From contig OY288245.1 in NCBI GenBank assembly GCA_958450325.1, positions 66,141,441-66,205,440 on the forward strand: 64,000 bases of DNA, read 5' to 3'. Positions 54,850-64,000 of the stretch are shown here, one piece after another. Made by a program: the position numbers and the translations under genes. The DNA comes from Agrostemma githago (Eukaryota > Streptophyta > Magnoliopsida > Caryophyllales > Caryophyllaceae). Under the pieces are notes generated by a model, which saw only the letters and a list, made by a program, of their open reading frames with translations, was not told the DNA's origin and searched no databases. Positions within the stretch are counted from its first letter, which is position 1. Each line of letters opens with the position of its first letter.

Positions 54850-56640
54850 CATTTTTTCTTCTTATTTTGCGTCTTTTCCTTCTTTGTTCTTTGATTCTTC
54901 GTGTGTTCCGCATCTTCTTCACTTGATTTTCATGTCACACATAGAGTCCTTTTGAAACATGAAAAATGGATGTTTCATTCCCTCTCTAAATAAACGCTCT
55001 CTCCTCTCTCTACAAAAAAAAGAAAAAAAACCCTAAAACCGAAACCCTTATTGACCACCATCGCAGCCGCCACCACCATTTTCCTTTTTATCTTTCAATC
55101 TTCGCCAGAGATGGGGCTTTTATTAGCTCCATCTCCGGCCACTCGATCATCTTACACTTTTGATTGACCTTTCCTTTTTCATTGTCTCACTGTTTCCGTG
55201 CATTGGTTTCGCTCACCGCCTCTCGATTTGTTGTGTTCTGAGTGTCTCGGCTAGAGTTTCGTCCCGATCCTTCCGCTCGATAGTCGTTTGTTGCGTCCCG
55301 TCGTTCACCACCCTTTCTCCGGCCTTCGTCCTTCGTCTTTCCTCCTGTCGGCCGCCGACCCCGAATTCTGTTCGGTCTCCAATGGCGTTGGTTTGTGGTC
55401 GGTTTTTTTTGTTTGTTCTTGTTTTATGGTGATGGTCGTTTGTTTAATCAACTGATTCTCTTCAATGTTCTTCTTTAAAATAAAAAAGAATCATTAAAAG
55501 GTTTTTTTGATAAAAGTTTTTTCGAATCCAATCTACGTTCTCATCATCAAATTCAAGTGTTGTCTTTGCTTTTTTAAGTTGTAAGGATTTGGTTTGTGTT
55601 CTTGCATGTGTTGGTCTTCAACTTCTAGGGGTGTTTCCCCATCCCCTCGCCCCCATCCCCCATCTCTAGTAAGTTGTTGCCTTTTTTGTCTGTTTTTTTC
55701 TTCTTCGATCTCGGAGTTGTCTTGCATGGATGGCTAGGTGATCCCCCCTCCCCTCGCTCCCATCATAGCCCTATGTAAGATGGTTTGAGATAATTTTTTT
55801 ATGGGTCTTTTAAGGTCTAGGGTGGTAAGAGGGTTTCGTAAGGGTCCGTTGTTGGTTATCGGTGTCCGACGGCTGTTATAGTTGTTCTTTTGGGTGGTTT
55901 GGATTGAGCTCTTCTAACTCTAGCCGATTTGGCTCTTCTTTGTCGTCGGCGGTGAGTGATCCCCAATGCATGTGATCGTTGAGATTGTTTTCTTGGCTTG
56001 ATTTTTCATTGGTGTAGTTTTGATCAAGTGTTTGGTTGACCTGAAGTTAGGTTGGATTTTGGTATTGTGTGGTTTGGTTGTGGTGGTGGACTCTCCTTTT
56101 CGATGAAGTCTTTCAGATATATTATGCTACTTTTTATTTTCCTAATAATCTCCTACTTGAGGAGGATGAAGACGGTGAGCCCTGTGTGTGTGTTGGTTCC
56201 ACTTTGGTGGTCTTGGCTACGGTTATGGTTTGGGGGTGTTCCTCTTTCCTTCTCATGGGGTGGCCTTTTCCCTTGGATAGTTGGTCTTTTGCTCGATTTG
56301 TTCATTTACAAAGTTGCAGGAGTTTTATCTGCATCTGGGACAGGTCTTTTGGTCTGTTTTTCCCCGTTTTCTTTCTACGTCCTTGTGACGTAAGTGCAAC
56401 TTGTTCTTGTCACATTCCCGATCAGTGGAGTAGGCTGTCTACCGGATTGATCAACCATGAAGATGTGAAGTGTGCTGCAACTCGCGCTATTCTTACTGCT
56501 CATTACCGACACTTTGTTTTCAGGCGCAGTCTTCATTTCTTTTATCCGTTCCTAGTATCTCTTAGTTATATGTTGTATTATGTAGTTTCTCAATCCCTAA
56601 ACAAAAGAAGGCATAACTTAAAGGTTATTGTCCTAACTTT
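54850..56640 (+). other. Gene-like stretch of unknown identity
   Basis: GC-richer than its surroundings, beginning with a leader-like CT/A-rich run (CTCTCTCCTCTCTCTACAAA, then ACCCTAAAACC) typical of plant 5' UTRs, and ending near AACTTTGTAATAGGG. TTTTGTTTTCAG|GCGCAG near 56512-56527 looks like a splice acceptor. No frame gives a recognisable protein; the longest (56069-56644) has no motif. It could be a non-coding transcript, a degenerate gene or the 5' part of a LINE. Confidence 0.3.
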
Positions 56641-57267
56641 GTAATAGGGTGTACTTTGAACCGTTGGCAAAAGAAACATGAAAAACATGTGAAATTGGAT
56701 TGAAACACCCTAAGATTGTACATGCGACAAATAAAATGATGTGTACGATGTAGACGATAATGAACAAAGCTTATAACGATTACTCAGATTAAAATACCAC
56801 AAAAGAGCACTGTTGGATTAAATTTAGTATTTTAAAATTGAATATTGATGTTTAGACTTTTAGTGTATTGACGATTTGCTATATGGGACGAGTCATACAT
56901 GCATGTCAGTGGGGAACCAAATACGAGTAAGACTGTATATGCGCGACAAGTGGTGTATCCTCGCATGCTTTTCAAATATTGTCGCCTTTAGAAAACTTAG
57001 AAAATCTGTCTAGGGACACATTTAAAGATCCTTGTAAAATGACTAATAAAATTGAATAACTTATGACATGTTTGGGAACTTGAATTTTGATTTGAATTTC
57101 GGATTTAAAATATTTCAAGCGTTTGGAAACCTTGGGATTTTGATTTGAAATTTTGACAAAATCCAACCTAGTTCAAATTTAGCTATCTCAAATTCTTAGT
57201 ATATGAGCAGTCATTTTAATTTCGTCACTTATCCTTTTTTTTGTTTTTTCCGCATAATTTTGTAGAA

Positions 57268-57487
57268 TACTCCCTCCATCCAAATTTAAACTTCATGGGG
57301 GAGTAGGCAAAAAAATTAAGGGTGGAGTGTAGTGTGTGGTGGAAAATGAAAGTTGAAAGAAAATATGGGGTCAGAAATGACATGGACCACAAAAATCAAC
57401 CAAAAGATGAAATATTGTAAGTAGGAAGTTTAAAGATGGACAATCCAAAAAGGAAAGTAGAAAAATAAAAAATGGATAGAGGGAGTA
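57268..57487. mobile_element. Stowaway-type MITE (220 bp)
   Basis: TACTCCCTCCATCCAAATTT at the left, inverse AAAAAATGGATAGAGGGAGT at the right. A second set of inverted sequences at 57070-57760 (GGATTTGGATTTGGA and ATTTCGGATTTAAA) suggests another decayed repeat around it. Confidence 0.7.
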
Positions 57488-58809
57488 TATTTTTTTTTTA
57501 TTTTTTTTCCCGTATCTGAAAATTTACATTTTTCTAATGATTTTTTTTTAAAAACAATTGGTGACCCTTGACCCAACTCCACCCGCCCGAATTCCAAATC
57601 TAAATCCAAGGGTACCCAAACACAATTTTGGATTTGGATTTGGATTTGGATTTGGAATTAAATACTATAAATTCAAATCCAAGAATTGAATTCATGATAT
57701 ACAAATTAATTTTAAATACCCAAACACAACCTAAAGAGATTTAGATCAAATCCTTTGAATTTGGAAAAACACAATGATTGCGGGTACTCCCAATGATTTG
57801 AAAACTTGGAACTTTTCGAATAAGTTGAGCTTAAAAAGATCTAAAGCTTCAAAATCCCCAAATTTTTTTTTGAAAACTCCAATTCTTGAGGAATTATCTT
57901 TTGAATTGTATTGATGGTTTTGATAAATAAATGTTTTTGAATGTGTGGTTGATGTCTAAAACTATGATGGTATTGTTGTGCACGATGTATCATAGCACGA
58001 AAGAGGGTCGATCCAACATGGAGCATAAACGATTCCTAATTGTTTTTTATCCTAAATGTTTATCTAAGTCGATAGAAGTTTGGAGAGGTGGACTAAAACT
58101 ATAATAAGAAACGGTAAACTAGAGCGAGAAATAGAAAAATGTAGAAAACTAAGATCGAAACTAGCGAAAGCTAAAGATAACGAATAATCAAGTATTAAAG
58201 GAACTAGATGACGATGTCACTACAATTTACCCAAATCACGCTAGAGTATGTCGAATATCAAATAAATCGAGTTTTAGGGTGAGAATGTACGCGTTCTAGG
58301 TCGACTACCTCCCTCCCGGGTTCGTGAAACGACTAGTTACCCCGTTTACCTCCCTCCCGGGTCCGTAAGACGAAATCCTAAAGTCAAGTCCGAGGGTCAC
58401 TCCCGTGATAAACCCCAAACTCACTCGAGTAAAAAAGCCACGCGCGAAAATGTACTAGTGTAAATGATACCCTGCTAGACACCACTCTCGCGTTCGATCT
58501 AGTAGAGTAAGGCAAGGAAGAGGGGTTAACCGGTTACCTATCCTAATCGATCGACTCCCGTCGATGACCAAGGGACTAGGACCGTCTCAAACCTCAAAAC
58601 CGAGTTCATCCAAAATCCCCTACAACTTCTCACCCAATCACCCAATTCAATTGATATAAGACATACAATTGGCGTAATCTAGGCAGCAAATCTAAGCTTC
58701 ATCAACCCCTAGTGGGGGTAACTACTCACTTCATGGTTGCAAGATTAATTAAGACTATGGAAATGATAATTTTCGGATTAACCATGATTGAAAAGTGATT
58801 AATATTACT

Positions 58810-58902
58810 ATTCATGCAAATGTTATCAAGAAGGTGATTTCTAATAAGTTGGGAGCTATTCATGCAAACGTTATCAAGAAGGTGATTTCTAATAAGTTGG
58901 GG

Positions 58903-58903
<1 letters not shown>
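58810..58903. repeat. Tandem duplication of ~48 bp
   Basis: ATTCATGCAAATGTTATCAA ... AATAAGTTGGGAGCT occurs twice in a row (58812 and 58859), differing at a few bases; the second copy runs into the GA microsatellite. Confidence 0.85.

Positions 58904-58904
<1 letters not shown>

Positions 58905-58978
<74 letters not shown>
58905..58978. repeat. (GA)n microsatellite
   Basis: About 37 uninterrupted GA units. Confidence 0.98.
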
Positions 58979-58980
<2 letters not shown>

Positions 58981-59943
58981 AAATAATCAAGATAGATGAA
59001 ATTAAAACTAAGTGAAACAAGAAAAAAATAAGGATAGATTAAGATACGAGAGAAATATAATTTACCCACTAAAGAAGATGAAGAAATAAAGAAGAAGAAG
59101 AATAATAATCAATGGAAAATCCAAGAAGAAGAAGAAGATGATGATGAAGATCTACAATAATCTTTTAATTATCCCTTGATACAAAGCATAAACCCTAAAT
59201 CTAGAAATAAAAATGATGCATGATGAAGGAAAAATATCTCCAAAAAGTATTTATACGTGGGTTTAAGAGAGGTTTATACAAGGCCTAAAGAAGATGCAGT
59301 CCAAGGGGGTGAAACTTGGCCCCCAAAAGGGTGAAAGTTCACCAAGTGCAAAATAATCAACAAACCATGAAATAGTCGAGGGGTAAAGCTTCACCCCTGT
59401 TACAGGTCCAGAGGGTGAAAATTAACCCGGTGAAAAATGCTCAAAATCCAGAAATGTCGAGGGGTGAAGTTTCACCCCTCCAAAATCTCAGCGGGTGAAA
59501 CTTTACCTTCTGACTTTAGAAGGTTCTATATTGCTCGTTTCTTCACATAATGAGATGTGTGATATGTCGTTGGAAAGCTATGACGACAAGCTTTCACCTC
59601 CAACTTAAATAACCTCAATCCAAAGTCTAGATCTTCAGATATTGTTGTTTGAACCTCGATCTTGCATGAACGACACATGGAAATTGGTATTCGGGGTTTA
59701 GTTTCGCATCCTAGGCACGTGATCACTAGAGTACGGTCTTTCCTTGATCCATCAATTCCTCTCCTATTCAGTTAGCACCCAAAAACCCTCCAAAGTGGCC
59801 CAGATAGCTATAATATTTAGCAAACACTAGATACCTAAGTGAGGGGTTTTAAAGAAATAAAAGTAAACATAGGTCCAAATGTCACATAAAACACGTATAA
59901 ACGAGGATAAGTTAAGGTAAAAGAGCATATAAAAAGTGGTTAA

Positions 59944-61250
59944 TATAAGAAATGTATTTCCCTTGTCTTTCCAATGATGTACATGCAGACTATATATACA
60001 ATCATACAAGCTAACCATGCGCTAATCACAATAAGATACTGCACTATACTAGCCGAGTAATCTTCCTCATATCAAGGAATTGATTGACTAAATATACACT
60101 GAAGATATTTACTAAAAATACAAAGGAGAATATCTGATATGATATTCTAATACGCTCCCTCAATCGAAGCGGGAGGTGGACGGATGCTGAGGTTGAATCG
60201 GAAATCATCGAACACAATTTTTGGTAGTCCTTTAGTAAAAATGTCCGCGTATTGGTAGCGGGTTGGAACATGAAGAATCTTGACTTGACCGACAACAACT
60301 TTTTCGCGAACGAAATGGAGGTCGATTTCAATATGCTTGGTTCTCTGGTGATTTATTGGATTTCCTGATAAGTAAATGGCGGAGACATTATCACAATAAA
60401 CCATAGTAGCTTTTTGAATGGGACATTGTAGTTCGAGTAAGAGATTTCGAAGCCAGCATGATTCGGCTACAACATTAGCTACAACCCTATATTCGGCTTC
60501 TGTACTGGACTTGGAGACGGTTGCTTGTCGTTTCGATGACCATAAGATAAGGTTGTCTCCAAGATATACACAATACCCGGACGTTGAACGGCGAGTATCG
60601 GGACAGCCACTCCAGTCAGCGTCACTATAGGCGGTTAAAGTAGACGTAGAGGAGGCTTTTAAGTGCAAGCCATAGTGAGCAGTGTCGCGCAGGTATCAGA
60701 TTATGCGTTTTAAAGCACCAAAATGAGCTTCTCTCGGATCTTGCATATATAAACATACCTCTTGGACAGCGTAAGAAATATCGGGGCGCGTGAAAGTCAA
60801 GTACTGTAGAGCCCCTGCCAAGCTTCGAAACATAGTAGGATCGGCAATAGGTTTGCCGGAATCGGCACTTAATTTCGGATTGGTGTCTACCGGTTTTCGA
60901 GTAGGTATGTTTATATATGCGTGATCCGAGAGAAGCTCATTTTGGTGCTTTAAAACGCATAATCTGATACCTGTGTGGCACTGCTCACTATGGCTTGCAC
61001 TTAAAAGCCATATCATATCAGATATTCTCCTTTGTATTTTTAGTAGATATCTTTAGTGTATATTTAGTCAATCAATTCCTTGATATGAGGAAGATTACTC
61101 GGCTAGTATAGTGCAGTATCTTATTGTGATTAGCGCATGGTTAGCTTGTATGATTGTATATATAGTCTGCATGTACATCATTGGAAAGACAAGGGAAATA
61201 TATTTCTTATAAAAAATACAAAGGAGAATATCTGATATGATACTCTAATA
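59944..61250 (-). mobile_element. Palindromically rearranged Ty1/copia element
   Basis: 1307 bp between GTTAA duplications (59939-59943 and 61251-61255). On the minus strand: 39 bp of LTR start (61250-61212), then an inverted LTR (61211-61011) and an inverted piece of RT tail (61009-60900), then sense RT tail (60899-60656), RNase H (60655-60160) and a full 209 bp 3' LTR (60152-59944). LTR ends are TA...TA rather than TG...CA. ATTGAGGGAGCG before the LTR is the polypurine tract. Confidence 0.8.
60153..60899 (-). pseudogene. Copia RT tail and RNase H fragment
   Basis: Minus-strand reading: RPVDTNPK-type linker and FTRPDISYAVQEVCLYMQDP (end of RT), then RNase H with LTAYSDADWSGCPDTRRSTS, WSSKRQATVSKSSTEAEYRV, VYCDNVSAIYLSGNP and HVPTRYQYADIFTKGLP. 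A stop breaks the frame near 60696. Gag, protease, integrase and most of RT are missing. RNase H acidic residues in SDADW, TEAEY and YCDN are still present. The piece of RT tail at 60656-60766 is repeated inverted at 60900-61009. Confidence 0.88.
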
Positions 61251-61683
61251 GTTAATAACAGAGTTATCAGAAACTGTAGCATGTTGCAGTCTAATCATGA
61301 TCAACTGCTAGGCGGCACCTCGAATAGATATACGGTACAAAATTGACTGCTTACAGGTGGGAAACTCTTCGTTTTGACACCCAACCGCACTTGCACTTAA
61401 ACGACTACTACTAAGATATTATCGTTGACATTTTAGTGTAAGATAACTGTGATTCTTTAATATAGCGAAGACTATAGCAGAAACAACCATGAACGGATAT
61501 TATTCTTTATTATTTTCGATACTCTGAAACAAACAAGCCAAGCCGTACATTAATATAACACTTTCATACAACAAGAAAAAAATCCAACAATGGACATCTT
61601 ATTCTTATAGAAATTGAAAATATAAAAGAGCTTAACACATATAGCAGGTCTGGTTGATGACATGTGAGCTTTGTTTACTGAGT

Positions 61684-61976
61684 TTACTGAGTGGTGGCGA
61701 TGTTTGCCTCATTGAGATGATGTGTTTCAATGTCCTTAGTGACGGGAATGCAGAAGTCGAGCAACTTAGTAGGATAGGGGTCATTGAGATCAATCTTTTC
61801 AAATTCAGCAATCCACTTAACCCCGGTTAAGTTACCCGGCCTTGGCACCACATGCACAGTCAGAGTGAAGCTCTTAAACTCTTTAAGAAGATCTCCATCC
61901 ACTATCTTAAATCTCACCAGCTGCTTTTCTTCATCTATTACCTCGATTAATTCCTTTGCCACACATTTTTTCCCGT
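61684..61976 (-). CDS. Major latex protein / Bet v 1 family, last exon
   Basis: 97 codons after a GCACGCAG acceptor: TGKKCVAKELIEVIDEEKQL, then GDLLKEFKSFTLTVHVVP, and the end LDFCIPVTKDIETHHLNE. This is the second half of a ~150-residue MLP-like protein: beta-strands of the Bet v 1 fold and the long C-terminal helix (normally about two thirds of the family's length lies in this exon). These proteins form a hydrophobic pocket for small ligands and are cytosolic. The usual first exon (about 55-60 codons) is not recognisable in the 2 kb upstream within the window, so either the intron is long or the gene is truncated. TATAGCAGGTCTGG and AT-rich DNA follow as 3' UTR. Confidence 0.8.
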
Positions 61977-62243
61977 CTGCGTGCGTTAGTTATCACCATC
62001 AAATCATTTACCAGTACTATGTTATTGCAACTATGCAAATGAAGAAGTAAGCCAATTAAATTTCAGTTATTTAATCGCAAAATTTTAAGCAGATACGTGT
62101 GAACTGAAAATTATACTCCAGTATTACTATTTTGCATTGCTAATTTAATCATATACTCCATAATTATTACTCTTATGAGTTTATAAATATATACTTACCC
62201 GAGTTCCTATGATCTTTCCTTTTCTTTTTGGGTGAAAAATGAG

Positions 62244-62325
62244 GCTCACTCCGATTATTTGGAATTGCAGCATGTTTTTAGATTTATAAGGCAAATGTTG
62301 CAATTAGAAATAATCGGAGGGAGTA
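62244..62325. mobile_element. Short Stowaway-type MITE
   Basis: CTCACTCCGATTATTTGGAA and TTGCAGCA at the left, inverse TGTTGCAATTAGAAATAATC and GGAGGGAGTA at the right. It lies in the presumed intron or upstream region of the latex-protein gene. Confidence 0.7.
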
Positions 62326-62374
62326 TTAATAAAAGAGATAAAGTATTTTGAAAAAGTAGTAGAGATAAATATTA

Positions 62375-62581
62375 TACTCCATTTGTTTCAATAAAAGCTT
62401 CCGCATTTTCTTTTTCGTAAATTTCTTTGATAACTTCCACTTTCTTTTTTTGTCTAACTCTTCTCTCTTACCTAACTGACCCACCTACTTTACTCATTCT
62501 CTACTTTTGAATATTTTATTACATTATTCTTAAAAAATGTGTCTTTTTCAGGTGGAAGATATCATTGAAATGGAGAGAGTA
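62375..62581. mobile_element. Stowaway-type MITE
   Basis: TACTCCATTTGTTTCAATAA at the left and inverse TCATTGAAATGGAGAGAGTA at the right. Confidence 0.65.
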
Positions 62582-62997
62582 TTAATTAAATGAGAAAAAA
62601 TGGATTGGAAAAGTACGACAGAGAAATACAGTATTATATTTTTAAATGAGAAGTAATTATTTATTATTGTAATACAAGGAAAGTATGAAGGGTAAGATGA
62701 TAAAAATGTGAAAAAGGTTTTCCAAAATGAAAATGGTAAAGATTAAATTCAGACCACCAAAAAGAAAATAGAGAAAATGTTATATGGCAGTGGTGATTGG
62801 TGGGCGAAGGTGAAAGTGTAGGTGGTGGTGGTGGTGGTTGGTAGATAATGGTGAGTTTGGTTGCTGGTGTGGGGCTCAGGTGGAAAACTTAATGTGATCC
62901 TCCACACTTTTTAAAACCTCACATGCAATTTTTAATACTCCTTTTTTTTTTTTTAATTAGCTCTTTATTCTTTTTAAAATGGGAAAAAAGACTGACT

Positions 62998-63260
62998 AGG
63001 CGTGACATTATTCAGTCTTGAGATAATCTTGTCTCAAGATTCATGTGAGTCTTACCAACGTAATAATGTTGTAAAATTTTGAGTAAAGTCTTAAAAATTA
63101 TTCGTAGTCTAGAAAGTCTTAATATTATTAGTAGTTTTCAGAAGATTATTGGTAGTCTTGAGATGAGTCGTGTCTCAAGACTCTCATGTGGGTCTACCAT
63201 TAATATACCAAAGTCTTAAGTTGAGTCTTGAATTTTAAAAACTCAACTTAAGACTTTTGT
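62998..63260. repeat. Series of three hairpins of GTCTTGAGA type
   Basis: GTCTTGAGATAATCTTGTCT(CAAGAT) near 63026, GTCTTGAGA..TCTCAAGAC near 63152, and GTCTTAAGTTGAGT..ACTCAACTTAAGAC near 63212-63255 (14 bp perfect stem). Probably a MITE with repeated subterminal motifs; outer ends not fixed. Confidence 0.5.
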
Positions 63261-63658
63261 GGGGATTGCAACTCATGTTACATATTTTTCGAGATATTAC
63301 CAACAAATGACTTGTATTTATACAATTTTTTATTTTCTATTGTTTTTAAAGTGTCATTTTTTTTTATAACTAGTATTAATCCCCGTGAAAAATCACGGGG
63401 TTGTATTAAATATTACTCTGTACCACGTACTTCGTTATATGGAAAAAAAAGTTTATGGAATTAGAATAATTAAATAATTAGTTTTCATTCATAACTCAAC
63501 TCATATAGTAGAGAAATTAGATTTACGTAAAATGTTAATCAAACAAATACATTAAATTTTTTTTTTATCGATATTTTCATTTTTATAGCAAATTAAAGGT
63601 TGTATTTACTCGTGTAACATCTCAAAAAATTTCTTAAATTTAACAAAAAGGGTAAATA

Positions 63659-63869
63659 TACTCCCTCCGATTTTTTATTATCTTCCCCTTTGATTTTGGG
63701 GAAGAAAATAAGGGTGTAGGAATGTGTGGTTCAAAATAAAAGAAGGAAGAGAGAGAAATGTAAGGGTGATTCTAGACCACATGTTGATGGTCCAAAATGG
63801 AAATAAGGAAGAAAGGGTGTTTCAGCCCAATAAGGAAATAGTGAAGATAATAAAAAATCGGAGGGAGTA
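63659..63869. mobile_element. Stowaway-type MITE (211 bp)
   Basis: TACTCCCTCCGATTTTTTAT and TATCTTCCCC at the left, inverse GAAGATAATAAAAAATCGGA and GGGAGTA at the right. Confidence 0.8.
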
Positions 63870-64000
63870 TATAATTAATTTTTTTGAATATTGTTAACGT
63901 TTTTTATTTTCAATTTGTATTTTCTTACTTCAAATCTCATGCCATATCACTTTATTATAAAATTTTAAAAAATGTAAGCCCGTGCGAAAATTGCATGAAT

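Larger units (their letters stand above)
57948..59822 (-). mobile_element. Diverged Athila-like LTR remnant
   Basis: On the minus strand it runs from about TGTTTGCTAAATATT to TTTTAGACATCA. It shares with the Athila LTRs the block GGAGGTGAAAGCTT..TTAGCTTTCCAACGACATAT (here 59550-59600 inverted), the GTCGATCC block near its end, and damaged GGGGTGAAGTTTCACCCC palindromes at 59300-59510. No matching target duplication was found, so the ends are approximate. Confidence 0.55.

Noticed and set aside
55160..56644. Protein-coding gene calls in the gene-like block
   Set aside because: Frames overlap, have no motifs and no consistent start; kept only as an unassigned block.
58795..59069. Open frames of alternating Arg-Glu or Leu-Ser
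   Set aside because: Produced by the GA microsatellite.
1..64000. tRNA, rRNA or snRNA genes
   Set aside because: No cloverleaf, A/B box pair or rRNA-like block was recognised by eye; only tRNA-complementary primer sites of retroelements were found.

Overview
This is 64 kb of nuclear DNA from a flowering plant. The evidence is spliced genes with GT-AG introns, TATA boxes, many Stowaway-type MITEs (ends like TACTCCCTCCG) and plant-specific LTR retrotransposon lineages (Athila and Tat of Ty3/gypsy, plus Ty1/copia). The frequent 9-mer TACGGAGTA and the protein matches suggest a eudicot, perhaps Caryophyllales, but that is only an impression. Most of the window is transposon-derived. Three host-type genes are recognisable: an S1FA-like gene (7.5-10.6 kb, +), a TET3-like tetraspanin split by a 6.1 kb intron (12.7-19.7 kb, +), and one exon of a major-latex-protein/Bet v 1 family gene (61.7-62.0 kb, -). 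An RPA1-like gene fragment lies at 26.3-26.8 kb.

Layout. 1-6902: the 3' part of a plus-strand, pol-less Athila-type element. 6903-20300: genic stretch with S1FA, tetraspanin and many MITEs; a copia gag-protease fragment lies in the tetraspanin intron. 20300-30560: AT-rich intergenic DNA holding a CACTA-type end, a copia LTR remnant, a 2238 bp solo LTR with CAGTT target duplication, an RPA1-like fragment, and a 2034 bp Mutator-like element with a 10 bp target duplication. 30566-53786: a complete minus-strand Athila-type element (target duplication ATACT). Its 3' LTR is split by a complete 12656 bp Tat-lineage element (30803-43458, target duplication AAGGT), whose gag is in turn split by a 619 bp hAT-type MITE (41009-41627, target duplication GTTGGAAA). 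53787-64000: MITEs, an unassigned gene-like stretch, a diverged Athila-like LTR remnant, a palindromically rearranged copia element, and the latex-protein exon.

How the parts work together. The Tat element carries gag and pol (protease, RT, two RNase H domains, integrase) on the minus strand and, beyond pol, two genes on the opposite strand. One of these has a recognisable promoter, leader intron and coding intron. Both Athila-type copies lack protease, RT, RNase H and the integrase core but keep gag, an integrase C-terminal tail and an extra 3' ORF, so any movement would have to use enzymes supplied in trans. The Athila copies also carry two unusual non-coding structures: a family of 20-24 bp palindromes whose sequence variants keep their symmetry, and two polypurine tracts per element, each preceded by a hairpin with an AGGA loop. 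No assembled gene is intact in any of the retroelements: each has stops, frameshifts or insertions, described below.
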